Below, piece after piece: positions 1-7,078 of a DNA stretch of 27,847 nt. Position numbers and translations under genes: made by a program. The DNA comes from Stenotrophomonas maltophilia (GTDB lineage: Bacteria; Pseudomonadota; Gammaproteobacteria; Xanthomonadales; Xanthomonadaceae), in NCBI GenBank assembly GCA_002387845.1, contig DGLB01000002.1:114545-142391 (forward strand), read 5' to 3'. How positions within the stretch are numbered: position 1 is the first letter of the stretch; every line of letters begins with the position of its first letter. The notes beneath the pieces are model-generated. The model was given only the letters and a program-made list of their open reading frames with translations, made no database searches and was not told where the DNA came from.

Positions 1-9
1 GCCGGCGCG

Positions 10-576
10 TTACACCAACTCCAGCAACTGCGCACTCACGCGATCAAACGGTTCGATGCTCTGCGTGGCGCGGCACATCGCAACCGCGCCTTCCACACTC
101 GCAATGATCAGCGTCGCCAACGTTGCTGCCTGCGCGGGCGCGTGCCCTCCTCTCTCCAACGCCTCCCCCAACCGCGCCTCCCAGCGCGCAAACACCTCGG
201 CCGCTGCATCGCGCACTTCATGCGCCACCGCATCCACCGGCTCCTCCACCGACGCCGCCAGCACCGGGCAGCCGGCCTGGAACTGCGCGCGCAGCAGACG
301 CTCGCGCCACATCGCCAGGAACTGCCGCAATCCGTCCGCCGCGCCAGCCTGCAGCACCCGCTCCAGCAAGGCGTCCACCTTGTCACCCGCCTGCCGCGTC
401 GCCTTGGCCAGCAGTTCCTGCTTCCCTCCCGGGAAATGGTGATACGTCGAACCCAACGGCGCATCAGCCAGCTTGCTTACCTCACGGATGCTGGTGGCAT
501 TGAGCCCTACCCTTGCCAGCATGTCTTCGGCCGCGCTGACCACGCGTTGCGGCGCATCGCTATGACGGGGAGACAT
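10..576 (-). CDS. TetR/AcrR-family transcriptional repressor (LmrA/YxaF-type C-terminal domain)
   Basis: This is a DNA-binding repressor of about 188 residues. The N-terminal 50 residues form the TetR helix-turn-helix (VSAAEDMLARVGLNATSIREV, then GSTYHHFPGGK, the usual YxHFxxK recognition-helix end). The C-terminal region (QFQAGCPVLAASVEE, then ASVEGAVAMCRA near the end) resembles the ligand-binding domain of the LmrA/QdoR (YxaF) group. I chose the ATG at 576 rather than the upstream in-frame ATG at 606, because an AAGGAG site lies 7 bases before it and the upstream ATG has none. It is divergent from a thioesterase gene across 71 bp, so it probably represses itself and that gene. The ligand cannot be told from sequence. 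Family call is firm; subgroup is fairly sure. Confidence 0.9.
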   Translation of the reverse strand: MSPRHSDAPQRVVSAAEDMLARVGLNATSIREVSKLADAPLGSTYHHFPGGKQELLAKATRQAGDKVDALLERVLQAGAADGLRQFLAMWRERLLRAQFQAGCPVLAASVEEPVDAVAHEVRDAAAEVFARWEARLGEALERGGHAPAQAATLATLIIASVEGAVAMCRATQSIEPFDRVSAQLLELV

Positions 577-583
577 GCAGGGG

Positions 584-589
584 CTCCTT
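584..589 (-). promoter_or_regulatory. Ribosome binding site that decides the TetR start
   Basis: On the minus strand AAGGAG precedes the ATG at 576 by seven bases. The longer in-frame start at 606 has no such site, so the shorter protein is preferred. Confidence 0.7.
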
Positions 590-615
590 GCTAAGACGGG
601 TGTCATAGATTAGCG

Positions 616-627
616 TACACCGGACTA
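616..627. promoter_or_regulatory. Candidate operator of the divergent TetR/thioesterase pair
   Basis: TACACCGGACTA lies in the 71-bp divergent region. It matches 10 of 12 bases of TAGACCGGTCTA, which I recall as the core of LmrA/QdoR-type operators, and it is itself a partial palindrome around CCGG. The repressor on its left belongs to that subgroup by its C-terminal domain. A direct repeat TGTCATAGA (601-609 and 635-643) brackets it and may also matter. Functional use is inference. Confidence 0.4.
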
Positions 628-647
628 TTACACCTGTCATAGAACGT

Positions 648-1193
648 ATGAATCTGTGGTTTCGCCTGCTGCTGTTGATGATCCAGAGCCTGTTCCGGCC
701 AAAGCTGGCTGCGCCGTTCGGGGTGTCGCGCCTGCAGTTCCGGGTGCTGCCCAATGACCTGGACAGCAACCTGCACATGACCAACGGGCGCTACTGGAAC
801 ATTTTCGACCTGGGCCGGCTGGATCTGATTCTGCGCATGGGACTGGGCCGGGTGGCCCTGCGCGAGAAGTGGGCTCCGATTGTCGGAGCGGGCACCATCC
901 AGTTCCGTCGCGAGCTCAAGCCGTTCCAGCGGTTCACCCTGGAAACGCGGTTGGCTGGCTGGGTGGGAACACGGGTGATCATGGAGCAGCGTGTGTTGCT
1001 GGGCGAGGAGAAAATCGCCACGCGTGCGTTGTTGGTGACCGGTATTTACGACCGGCGCAATCGCCGGTTTGTGGGGATGCCGCAGATGATGGCGGCGATT
1101 GGTGCGGAGGATGTGGCTTCGCCGCCGTTGAGCAAGGCAGCGGAGGCGTTGCTGGCGGCAGATGCGGCGCTGAAGGTGGATGACGCGGGTTAG
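648..1193 (+). CDS. Hotdog-fold thioesterase-family protein (4HBT/THEM6-like)
   Basis: A protein of 181 residues with a hydrophobic N-terminus (residues 3-17, LWFRLLLLMIQSLF) that could anchor it to the membrane. The hotdog motif DLDSNLHMTNGRYW (about residues 37-50) is the D...NxHxxNxxY type of the 4-hydroxybenzoyl-CoA/acyl-CoA thioesterase superfamily. It resembles THEM6-like proteins, which act on, or are presumed to act on, acyl thioesters; the substrate is unknown. The Shine-Dalgarno is weak. The gene is divergent from the TetR gene and probably controlled by it. The stop codon lies only six bases before a REP element. Confidence 0.8.
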   Translation: MNLWFRLLLLMIQSLFRPKLAAPFGVSRLQFRVLPNDLDSNLHMTNGRYWNIFDLGRLDLILRMGLGRVALREKWAPIVGAGTIQFRRELKPFQRFTLETRLAGWVGTRVIMEQRVLLGEEKIATRALLVTGIYDRRNRRFVGMPQMMAAIGAEDVASPPLSKAAEALLAADAALKVDDAG

Positions 1194-1199
1194 TGCCGC

Positions 1200-1331
1200 G
1201 TAGAGCCGGGCTTGCCCGGCTGCTCTTAGCCGGAAGGATCGCGCCAACGGCAGCCTCGTAGAGCCGGGCTTGCCCGGCTGCTCTTCGCCGGAAGGATTAC
1301 GCCAACGGCAGCCGGGCAAGCCCGGCTCTAC
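1200..1331. repeat. REP/SMAG cluster 1: three elements (1200-1223 +, 1258-1281 +, 1308-1331 -)
   Basis: Three 24-base copies of the element beginning GTAGAGCCGGGCTTGCCCGG, a GTAG head followed by a GC-rich hairpin. The second and third are inverted and together span exactly 74 bp (1258-1331) with a 26-base spacer. The tail after the hairpin is the CTCTTCGC type for the first two and the CGTTGGCG type for the third. The cluster lies between convergent genes, and the third copy contributes the stop codon of the VOC gene. SMAG elements of this kind are known from S. maltophilia. Confidence 0.9.
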
Positions 1332-1702
1332 CGATTGATGACGACTTCGATGCGGTGCCCGTCGGGGTCGATGACGAACGCGGCATAGTAGTGATCGCCG
1401 TAGTCCGGGCGCGGTCCAGCTGCACCATTGCCGGTTCCGCCTGAGGCCAATGCGGCGGTATAGAACGCATCCACCTGTGCGCGAGTACCGGCGGCAAACG
1501 CCAGATGGAACCCTGCCCCCGGTGCATGCGCGTCGTCGCGCAATTTCAGGCACAGCAGGTCTTCGTCGTCGATCAAGCCGTATCCAATGGCCGTGTCATC
1601 CTCGAACACGCGGCGATACCCCAGCGCGCCCAAGGTCGCATCGTAGAACGCACCCGCACGTTCAAGGTCGCGCACGCCCAGGGAGATGTGGTGCAACATC
1701 AT
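1328..1702 (-). CDS. VOC-family (glyoxalase/dioxygenase fold) protein
   Basis: A 124-residue single-domain vicinal-oxygen-chelate protein. It starts MLHHISLGVRDLERAGAFYD, the usual first beta strand with a metal-ligand His, and ends DPDGHRIEVVI, the usual last strand with a ligand Glu. Such proteins bind a divalent metal and include lyases, isomerases and antibiotic-binding proteins; the substrate cannot be told here. Two ATGs in tandem (1702 and 1699) overlap the TGA of the upstream gene, so translation is probably coupled. The TAG stop at 1328-1330 lies inside a REP element: it is the TAG of the GTAG head. The original C-terminus may therefore have been altered when the repeat arrived. Confidence 0.85.
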   Translation of the reverse strand: MMLHHISLGVRDLERAGAFYDATLGALGYRRVFEDDTAIGYGLIDDEDLLCLKLRDDAHAPGAGFHLAFAAGTRAQVDAFYTAALASGGTGNGAAGPRPDYGDHYYAAFVIDPDGHRIEVVINR

Positions 1703-2424
1703 GGGGCGCTTCTGCCGTTGATCGTGGATGCACCCTGCTCATCAAGCGCCATGTAGCCCTTGCCTCCCACGTACAGCACGTACTCGAAACTCTGCTGCAT
1801 GCCGCTATAGTCGCCGCCCTGACGGGTGTCGTAGTTCGCCCCCACGCTGAGGGTGTGGCGCCCGCGCGGCAGCGGATCGAGCAGAATCCAATATCCGTCT
1901 GCAGCCGCCAGCATGGACGTGGTGTCGTCCGGATCCATGCGGAAGCAGCCGTCGCTGCTCACGCGACGCTTGCGCACGTCCGGCAGCGGTTTGCCGTCCA
2001 GCATGACCACCGCACTGACCAGATGGTCGTTGTTCATCGCCGCGCCCCGCTGCAGGTAGCGACAGCTTTCATCACCATCGACGCCGTAGCTGATCATGTT
2101 GATCACCGGCAGCAGCACATGCTTGCCTTCGGGCACCTCGCACTCGCGCCGGGGCTGGAACTGCCCATCCGTGCCAGCCAGGAACCAGACCGGACCCGAC
2201 TGGCCGAGATGGCACAACTGGCCATCCGGGTCGAGATACGGCGGGACCACCTGCGCATCGGCCCAACGCCACCAGCGCGCGGTCCATTCGGGCAGGCTGA
2301 CGCCGTCGACTGATTGGGCTTGCGCGGCGGTTTGTGTGGGTTCTGCCGTGCAGGCTGCTGTTGTTATTGCAGCTACTGCCAGCAGCAGCGCCCGCCCCAG
2401 CTGCCATCCTTTGCGTGTGTGCAT
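1699..2424 (-). CDS. Exported protein of unknown function, possible lipoprotein
   Basis: A 241-residue protein with an N-terminal signal: basic MHTRKGWQLGR, hydrophobic ALLLAVAAI, then TTAAC with Cys25. Threonine at -3 departs from the usual Leu, so lipidation is uncertain. The mature part has a Trp-rich motif (LPEWTARWWRWAD, about residues 43-55) and four further cysteines, so disulfides are possible. I do not recognise a named family. The ATG at 2424 has GGAG eight bases upstream. The TGA overlaps the start of the VOC gene (ATGA), which suggests one transcript. Confidence 0.7.
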   Translation of the reverse strand: MHTRKGWQLGRALLLAVAAITTAACTAEPTQTAAQAQSVDGVSLPEWTARWWRWADAQVVPPYLDPDGQLCHLGQSGPVWFLAGTDGQFQPRRECEVPEGKHVLLPVINMISYGVDGDESCRYLQRGAAMNNDHLVSAVVMLDGKPLPDVRKRRVSSDGCFRMDPDDTTSMLAAADGYWILLDPLPRGRHTLSVGANYDTRQGGDYSGMQQSFEYVLYVGGKGYMALDEQGASTINGRSAP

Positions 2425-2492
2425 TCCGTGCTCTCCTGTCGGACGCTTACAGTACCAGCATCCGATGCATGGGGCCCCGCCGACGCATCAGC

Positions 2493-2616
2493 GTAGAGCC
2501 GGGCTTGCCCGGCTGCCGTTGGCGCGGTTCATCCGGCGAAGAGCAGCCGGGTAAGCCCGGCTCTACATGGGTCGCGGTTCATTCCGCGAAGAGCAGCCGG
2601 GCAAGCCCGGCTCTAC
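2493..2616. repeat. REP/SMAG cluster 2: three elements (2493-2516 +, 2543-2566 -, 2593-2616 -)
   Basis: Three copies of the GTAGAGCCGGGC hairpin element between the exported-protein gene and the GH92 gene. The first two are inverted and span exactly 74 bp with a 26-base spacer. The copy at 2543-2566 has one loop change (GGGTAAG instead of GGGCAAG). Tails are CGTTGGCG for the first and CTCTTCGC for the other two. The rest of the 243-bp gap (2425-2667) shows no gene. Confidence 0.9.
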
Positions 2617-2667
2617 GGTCATGGTTGCGACCGGTCACGTCATGGTTACGCCAAAAATCCGGCGCGA

Positions 2668-5037
2668 TCAGGGGCCGTACGACGGCGGCACCTTCGCAGT
2701 GCCCCAGTTCGGGTTGTGCTCGCTGCCCACGGTGAAGTCCAAACTGCCGCCCTTCTGCACAAAGCTTGCCGGCAGCCAGCTTTCCTCGCTGGCCTTGCCA
2801 TTGACCTTCAGCCCCTGCACAAACGGCGCATCCATCGCCGCACCCTGGGCGGTAATGGTGATCTTCGCGCCCGGGCGTTCAATCACCGCTTCCGGGAACA
2901 GCGGGCTGCCAATCACCAGGTCTGCACGCCCCGGATATACCGGGTACAAGCCCAGCGCCGACCACACGTACCACGACGACATCTGGCCCAGGTCATCATT
3001 GCCCGGCATGCCTTCCGGTGAATTGGTCCAGATCTGCTTCATCGCCTGGCGCACGGTCGCCTGCGTCTTCCACGGCTGGCCAACGAAGTTGTACAGCCAC
3101 GGCGCGGCAATCGAAGGCTCGTTGTCCAGCTCGGCGTGCAGCGGGCCGGACTTGGTCACTGCCCAGCTGCCATCTTCCTTGCGGAAGAACGCATCCAGGC
3201 GCTGGATCGCCGCTTCGCGCCCACCCAGCGTCTCGATCAGACCCGCCGGATCGAACGGCACCATCCACAGGTACTGCGCGCCGCTGCCTTCGACAAACTC
3301 GTCATCTGAAGCCGGATCGAACTTCGGCCAGCTGCCATCCGCATTGCGCGGCTGGATGTAGCCGGCCTGCGCGGTGGCCTTCGGGTTGTACAGGTTCCGC
3401 CACCAGCCCGAGCGTTCGCGGAACAGCTTCGCGCCCGCGCTGTCGCCGGCCGCAACGGCCAGCTCGGCCAGACCGAAATCAGCCGCCGCCATCTCCAACG
3501 TATCCGAGGCGGTGCCCCAGCCCGGTGCGCCCACCGGCATGTACTTGAGCTTCATCCACTGGTCCAGGCCCGGCCGCTGGCCGACGCACAGCACCGGGCA
3601 GCCGCGCCGGCTGAGGTCGCGTTCGGTCGGCACCGTGGCCGCCTGCTTCAGCGACGCATAGGCGCGCTTCAGATCGAAACTGCGCCCGCCGAAGGCATGG
3701 ATGGCCGCCACCGACGGCGGCGACGGATCGCCGTTCATCACCCCGGTCGGGCCGGTCAGGTGCGTCCAGCGGTCCCACACGCCGCCATTCTGGTCGGCCT
3801 GGTTGAGCAGCGACTGGGCGATGTCCGAGCCGACCTGCGGCTTCAACAGCGTGACCAGCTGCAGCTGCGAACGGTACACGTCCCAGCCGGAGTAATTCGC
3901 ATACTGCGCCTTCTGCCCCTTGGACAGGCTGTGAACCTTGCCGTCGATGCCGCGATAGCGGCCGTCGCCGTCACTGAACAGATTCGGGGCCAGCAGCGTG
4001 TGGTACAGCGCGGTGTAGAACACGGTGCGCTCGTCCGGCGTGCCGCCGCTGACGCGGACCTGCCCCAGCGTGCGGTTCCAGGCATCACGTGCGGCCGCCT
4101 GGGTGGCGGCGAGCGTGGTGCCCTTCGGGCTCTCGCGGCGCAGATTGGCGCGTGCGCCGGCTTCGTCCACGTAGGAAATGCCGATGCGCGCGGTCACCAC
4201 CGGGCTGCGCTTGGCATCGAAACTGATCCAGCCACCTGCGCCCTTGCCGACTGGCGGATGCCCCTGCGTACCGTAGGTGGTGCCGCCACCGCCCTCGCGC
4301 GCGCCCTTCTGCACGTCTTCATCGCGCCAGGTGCCCCCCACCTCGAACGGCTGGTCGAACTCGGCCACGAAGTGCAGCGTGTAATAACTTTCGCGACGGT
4401 CTTCGGCGAGGTAGCCGCAGAAGTTGCCCGACGTGACCGTGCCACGCACGGTGCGGGTTGCCGGGTCGATGACGATGGTGGAATCGGTGCTGCCGACCTC
4501 ACTGTCGGAGGTGCGGAACAGCAGGTTGGCCGGCTTGTCGGCCGGGAAGGTGAACTGCCCCACCGCGGTGCGGTCGGTTGCACCCAGCGCGACGGTCACC
4601 CCGTTGTCGAGGGTGAGTTGATACGCCCCCGGGCTGGCCGTTTCGCGCTTGTGGTCCAAGCCGCTGGCGTAGCGCAGGCCCGCCTGCACCGACGAGGGCG
4701 ACATCTCCACCGCGGTGGTGACCGGCATGATCGGAACGTCACCGCTGGCCCCGGTGCAGCCGGTGCCGTTGACGTGGGTCAGGCTGAAGCCGCGTACACC
4801 ATTGCCGCGCCACTCGTAGCCGCCGGGGGCGGCAATGGCAAAGCGCTTGCCCGGCAGCGGGGTCATTTCCGGACTGAAGGCCACCATGCCGAACGGCATC
4901 TGCGGGCCGGGGTACACATTGCCGGCATTGGTGGTGCCGATGAAGGGATTGACCTCGGCGGCGAGGTCGGCCGCCTGCAGGACGCAGGGCGTGGCGGTGA
5001 GGACGAGTGAAGCAGCAACCAGCATCGAATGGCGCAC
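2668..5037 (-). CDS. Secreted GH92-family glycosidase (alpha-mannosidase)
   Basis: A 789-residue protein, the usual size for family GH92, whose known members are calcium-dependent exo-alpha-mannosidases acting on 1,2-, 1,3- or 1,4-linked mannose. A Sec signal peptide (about residues 1-22, ending LQA) is followed by the family hallmark VNPFIGT...GNVYPGPQMPFGM. VEGSGAQY carries Glu583, the likely general acid, and PGNDDLGQMSSW carries Asp681/Asp682, the likely general base and metal region. The product should act in the periplasm or outside the cell on mannose-containing glycans. The start is GTG at 5037, with GGGAG about six bases upstream. There is no TonB receptor or sugar transporter next to it, so it is not part of an obvious utilisation locus here. 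Linkage specificity cannot be predicted. Confidence 0.93.
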   Translation of the reverse strand: MRHSMLVAASLVLTATPCVLQAADLAAEVNPFIGTTNAGNVYPGPQMPFGMVAFSPEMTPLPGKRFAIAAPGGYEWRGNGVRGFSLTHVNGTGCTGASGDVPIMPVTTAVEMSPSSVQAGLRYASGLDHKRETASPGAYQLTLDNGVTVALGATDRTAVGQFTFPADKPANLLFRTSDSEVGSTDSTIVIDPATRTVRGTVTSGNFCGYLAEDRRESYYTLHFVAEFDQPFEVGGTWRDEDVQKGAREGGGGTTYGTQGHPPVGKGAGGWISFDAKRSPVVTARIGISYVDEAGARANLRRESPKGTTLAATQAAARDAWNRTLGQVRVSGGTPDERTVFYTALYHTLLAPNLFSDGDGRYRGIDGKVHSLSKGQKAQYANYSGWDVYRSQLQLVTLLKPQVGSDIAQSLLNQADQNGGVWDRWTHLTGPTGVMNGDPSPPSVAAIHAFGGRSFDLKRAYASLKQAATVPTERDLSRRGCPVLCVGQRPGLDQWMKLKYMPVGAPGWGTASDTLEMAAADFGLAELAVAAGDSAGAKLFRERSGWWRNLYNPKATAQAGYIQPRNADGSWPKFDPASDDEFVEGSGAQYLWMVPFDPAGLIETLGGREAAIQRLDAFFRKEDGSWAVTKSGPLHAELDNEPSIAAPWLYNFVGQPWKTQATVRQAMKQIWTNSPEGMPGNDDLGQMSSWYVWSALGLYPVYPGRADLVIGSPLFPEAVIERPGAKITITAQGAAMDAPFVQGLKVNGKASEESWLPASFVQKGGSLDFTVGSEHNPNWGTAKVPPSYGP

Positions 5038-5091
5038 TACGGACTCCCTTGTGGGTCAGGCCACGCAGGGCCCGGCGACGTTCCGAGTCTA

Positions 5092-5107
5092 GCCGGGCAT
5101 GCCCGGC
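5092..5107. repeat. 16-bp perfect palindrome in the GH92/membrane-protein divergent region
   Basis: GCCGGGCATGCCCGGC reads the same on both strands. It lies 55 bp upstream of the GH92 start in the 184-bp divergent region. It resembles the hairpin core of the REP elements (GCCGGGCTTGCCCGGC) but lacks the GTAG head, so it may be a decayed REP or an operator. The rest of the region shows no clear promoter by eye. Confidence 0.6.
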
Positions 5108-5221
5108 CCGTAACATGTCGTTGGTCACGGATTTCGACCGATCTAAACCCGTGTTTGTCGCGATCGCAGGGGGACTTCGCGCTAGACTCCGCGCTGGATC
5201 TCCGCCGCGACAAGGACTGTC

Positions 5222-6202
5222 ATGATCGTTCCCGAGTACTGGGCCGAAGCCATCCGCGACACGCGGCACAAAGGCCGGCGTCTGCTGGTCCGCCGCTTTG
5301 GCTGGTCTGATGACAGCGTGGCGGCGGCTCAGGCCCACGCCGAGTTGCGAGTGCAGGAGGCGCTGGACACGCTGCTGCAAGGGCAAGAGGTGCCGCGCCG
5401 CGAACGGCTGACCAACTATGGCGTGGACGGCGTACCTATCCGCGAGCAGATCGTGGAACGCCAGGACGACCTGGTCATCACTCGCAACAGTTACGGGGCG
5501 CTGTGCCTGAACACTCCTGATGTCCTGTTTGCGGACATTGACCACCCTCCCCTGCCCACCACGTGGGCCTTGCCGATCGTGCTGGCAGTGGTGCTGTGGA
5601 TCGCGTTGCTCGTGGTGGGCGTGAATCTGCTCAACGGGACCGTGGGCTTCCTGCTGGCCACCATCACGGTGCTGGCGCTCAATGCACTGATGCTCGGCCG
5701 TGCCAAGCGCAATACCCACCGCCGTGAACAACTGGAGGCGCAGGCGCTTGCCCGGGTAGAGCGTTTTTCGGCCAAGCACCCGGACTGGCACCTGCGTACT
5801 TACCGCACCCCGGCAGGACTACGGGTGCTGGCCATGCATGCGACGTTCTCGCCGCATGACGCCGAGGTGCAGCAGTTGTTCGCAGCCCTGCACACCGACA
5901 AGCTCTACATGCGGATGTGCCGTGTCCAGCACTGCTTCCGGGCACGTCTGACGCCCAAGCCGTGGCGTGTCGGCCTGCGCCGCCGGATTCGCCCCCCGTT
6001 CGCCGCATGGTCGGCTGAACAGGCCTTCCGACCTGATCGCCTGCAATGGATCGCCGAGTACGAACGGCGGGCACGCGGGCATGCTGCCTGCAGCTTCCTG
6101 CGTGCCTACGGCAATGAAGCGCAGGTGGATGCCAAGGCGGAGGTCGTGCGGTCGCTGCACGACCGCGTAACCAAGTCATACGAGTCGTTGCCGTTGGCTT
6201 GA
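5222..6202 (+). CDS. Conserved membrane protein of unknown function with DxD and RTxxGL motifs
   Basis: A 326-residue protein starting at an ATG with AAGGA five bases upstream. Residues 1-110 are soluble and end in VLFADID (Asp105, Asp107). Two membrane helices follow at about 115-136 and 139-160 with a short loop. The rest is basic and soluble, with YRTPAGLRVLAMH (194-206) and CxxxxCFRARLTPKPWR (about 233-249, including two Cys). I recognise this as a recurring uncharacterised family but know no function. The hydrophobic-DxD motif followed later by a hydrophobic-x-His motif recalls the order of catalytic motifs in primase-polymerase folds, with the membrane hairpin inserted between; this is only an idea. 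It is divergent from GH92 with no evident link to it. Confidence 0.75.
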   Translation: MIVPEYWAEAIRDTRHKGRRLLVRRFGWSDDSVAAAQAHAELRVQEALDTLLQGQEVPRRERLTNYGVDGVPIREQIVERQDDLVITRNSYGALCLNTPDVLFADIDHPPLPTTWALPIVLAVVLWIALLVVGVNLLNGTVGFLLATITVLALNALMLGRAKRNTHRREQLEAQALARVERFSAKHPDWHLRTYRTPAGLRVLAMHATFSPHDAEVQQLFAALHTDKLYMRMCRVQHCFRARLTPKPWRVGLRRRIRPPFAAWSAEQAFRPDRLQWIAEYERRARGHAACSFLRAYGNEAQVDAKAEVVRSLHDRVTKSYESLPLA

Positions 6203-6215
6203 CGGGCCAGGGGTG

Positions 6216-6533
6216 TCAGTGTGATTTCGCGGTCTCGCCGGTATCCACAATACCGCCCTCGATGCTTCCCTTGGGTGCCTTCACCCGCTCCATGAAGTCA
6301 GCCAGCATCACCGCCCGGCAGTGCTCCACGCTCTGCCCGTCACGCTCGGCGAACATGCGCGCGGCGTGCTCGAACAGGTCCGACAGCAGTTCGCCGAAGT
6401 CTTCCGCGCCACCGCCGAGGTCGGAATTGAGGGTGACGTGCAGCTCCTCGTGCGCGGCCCACAGGCGCATGATCTCGAAGGCTTCGGGGTCGCTCAGAAC
6501 GCCGTCGGGAATACGCAGTTCGTCCGTGTACAT
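6216..6533 (-). CDS. Small DUF5076-like protein
   Basis: A 105-residue acidic protein without signal peptide or membrane segment. The core (EAFEIMRLWAAHEELHVTLN, then DFGELLSDLFEHAARMF) matches my recollection of the DUF5076 pattern: an E-x-x-R-x-W helix, an LHV strand, and a D-x-x-x-WG-like helix. Function is unknown. The ATG at 6533 has GGAG seven bases upstream. It follows the DUF4279 gene by 30 bp on the same strand, so the two are probably co-transcribed. Confidence 0.75.
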   Translation of the reverse strand: MYTDELRIPDGVLSDPEAFEIMRLWAAHEELHVTLNSDLGGGAEDFGELLSDLFEHAARMFAERDGQSVEHCRAVMLADFMERVKAPKGSIEGGIVDTGETAKSH

Positions 6534-6563
6534 CGGGAATCTCCAGAAGAGTGAGGGAAAGGG

Positions 6564-6986
6564 CTACTCGCCCTGGTAAACGTCGTGCACCAGCGAGATC
6601 TTCAGCGCCGCCAGCCGTGCCAGCGTGTCCGGCGGTATCTCGATGGTGAAGTTGCGATTGCTGTGCGAACTGAACCAGATCGTATTGCGTCCATCGCGGG
6701 CGAGCTCAAGCAGGAAATCCGCGTGCGGCTCGAGCACTTCCAGGATGTCCACCAGCGCGTCGTCCACCGAGCGATCGTGCGACGAGCACCAGCGCATGTC
6801 GAATGGATCGCAGGCCCAGTAACTGCTGGCATGCACACCTTCCAGCCGCCGACCCTTTGGGGTGAAGCGGGGTTCGCCCGCCTTCGCCTGGCGCTTGGGT
6901 GTCATGCCGAGGGTCTGGCTGACCTGTTCCGGGTCCACCGAGGGGTGATACAGACGGATATCCAGAATGTAGGTGTATTCGTTCAT
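6564..6986 (-). CDS. DUF4279 domain-containing protein
   Basis: A 140-residue cytoplasmic protein. The pattern IRLYHPSVDPEQVSQTLGM...PKRQAKAGEPRFTPKGR...ASSYW is that of DUF4279, a widespread small domain often linked with immunity-type or regulatory proteins but without a defined activity. I chose the ATG at 6986, not the in-frame ATG at 7040, because AAGGA lies seven bases before it and the extra residues do not fit the family. The gene is divergent from the HipA-like kinase gene (92-bp gap) and lies upstream of the DUF5076-like gene. Confidence 0.82.
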   Translation of the reverse strand: MNEYTYILDIRLYHPSVDPEQVSQTLGMTPKRQAKAGEPRFTPKGRRLEGVHASSYWACDPFDMRWCSSHDRSVDDALVDILEVLEPHADFLLELARDGRNTIWFSSHSNRNFTIEIPPDTLARLAALKISLVHDVYQGE

Positions 6987-6993
6987 CGACCGG

Positions 6994-6998
6994 TCCTT
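6994..6998 (-). promoter_or_regulatory. Ribosome binding site that decides the DUF4279 start
   Basis: AAGGA on the minus strand lies seven bases before the ATG at 6986. It favours the 140-residue product over the longer reading frame from 7040. Confidence 0.6.
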
Positions 6999-7078
6999 GA
7001 TCCATGGGCAGGGCCTCGCCGAAATCGGGCCGCTCGCCACGGTAAGATGGCGTCGCTTGTTCCGTCAATGGATGCCCC

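Noticed and set aside
603..1553. 316-codon minus-strand frame covering the thioesterase gene
   Set aside because: It is opposite a gene with a clear hotdog motif and passes through a REP cluster; composition is Arg/His-rich as in shadows.
2617..2667. Short direct repeat GTCATGGTT next to REP cluster 2
   Set aside because: Only nine bases, twice; too short to tell from chance.
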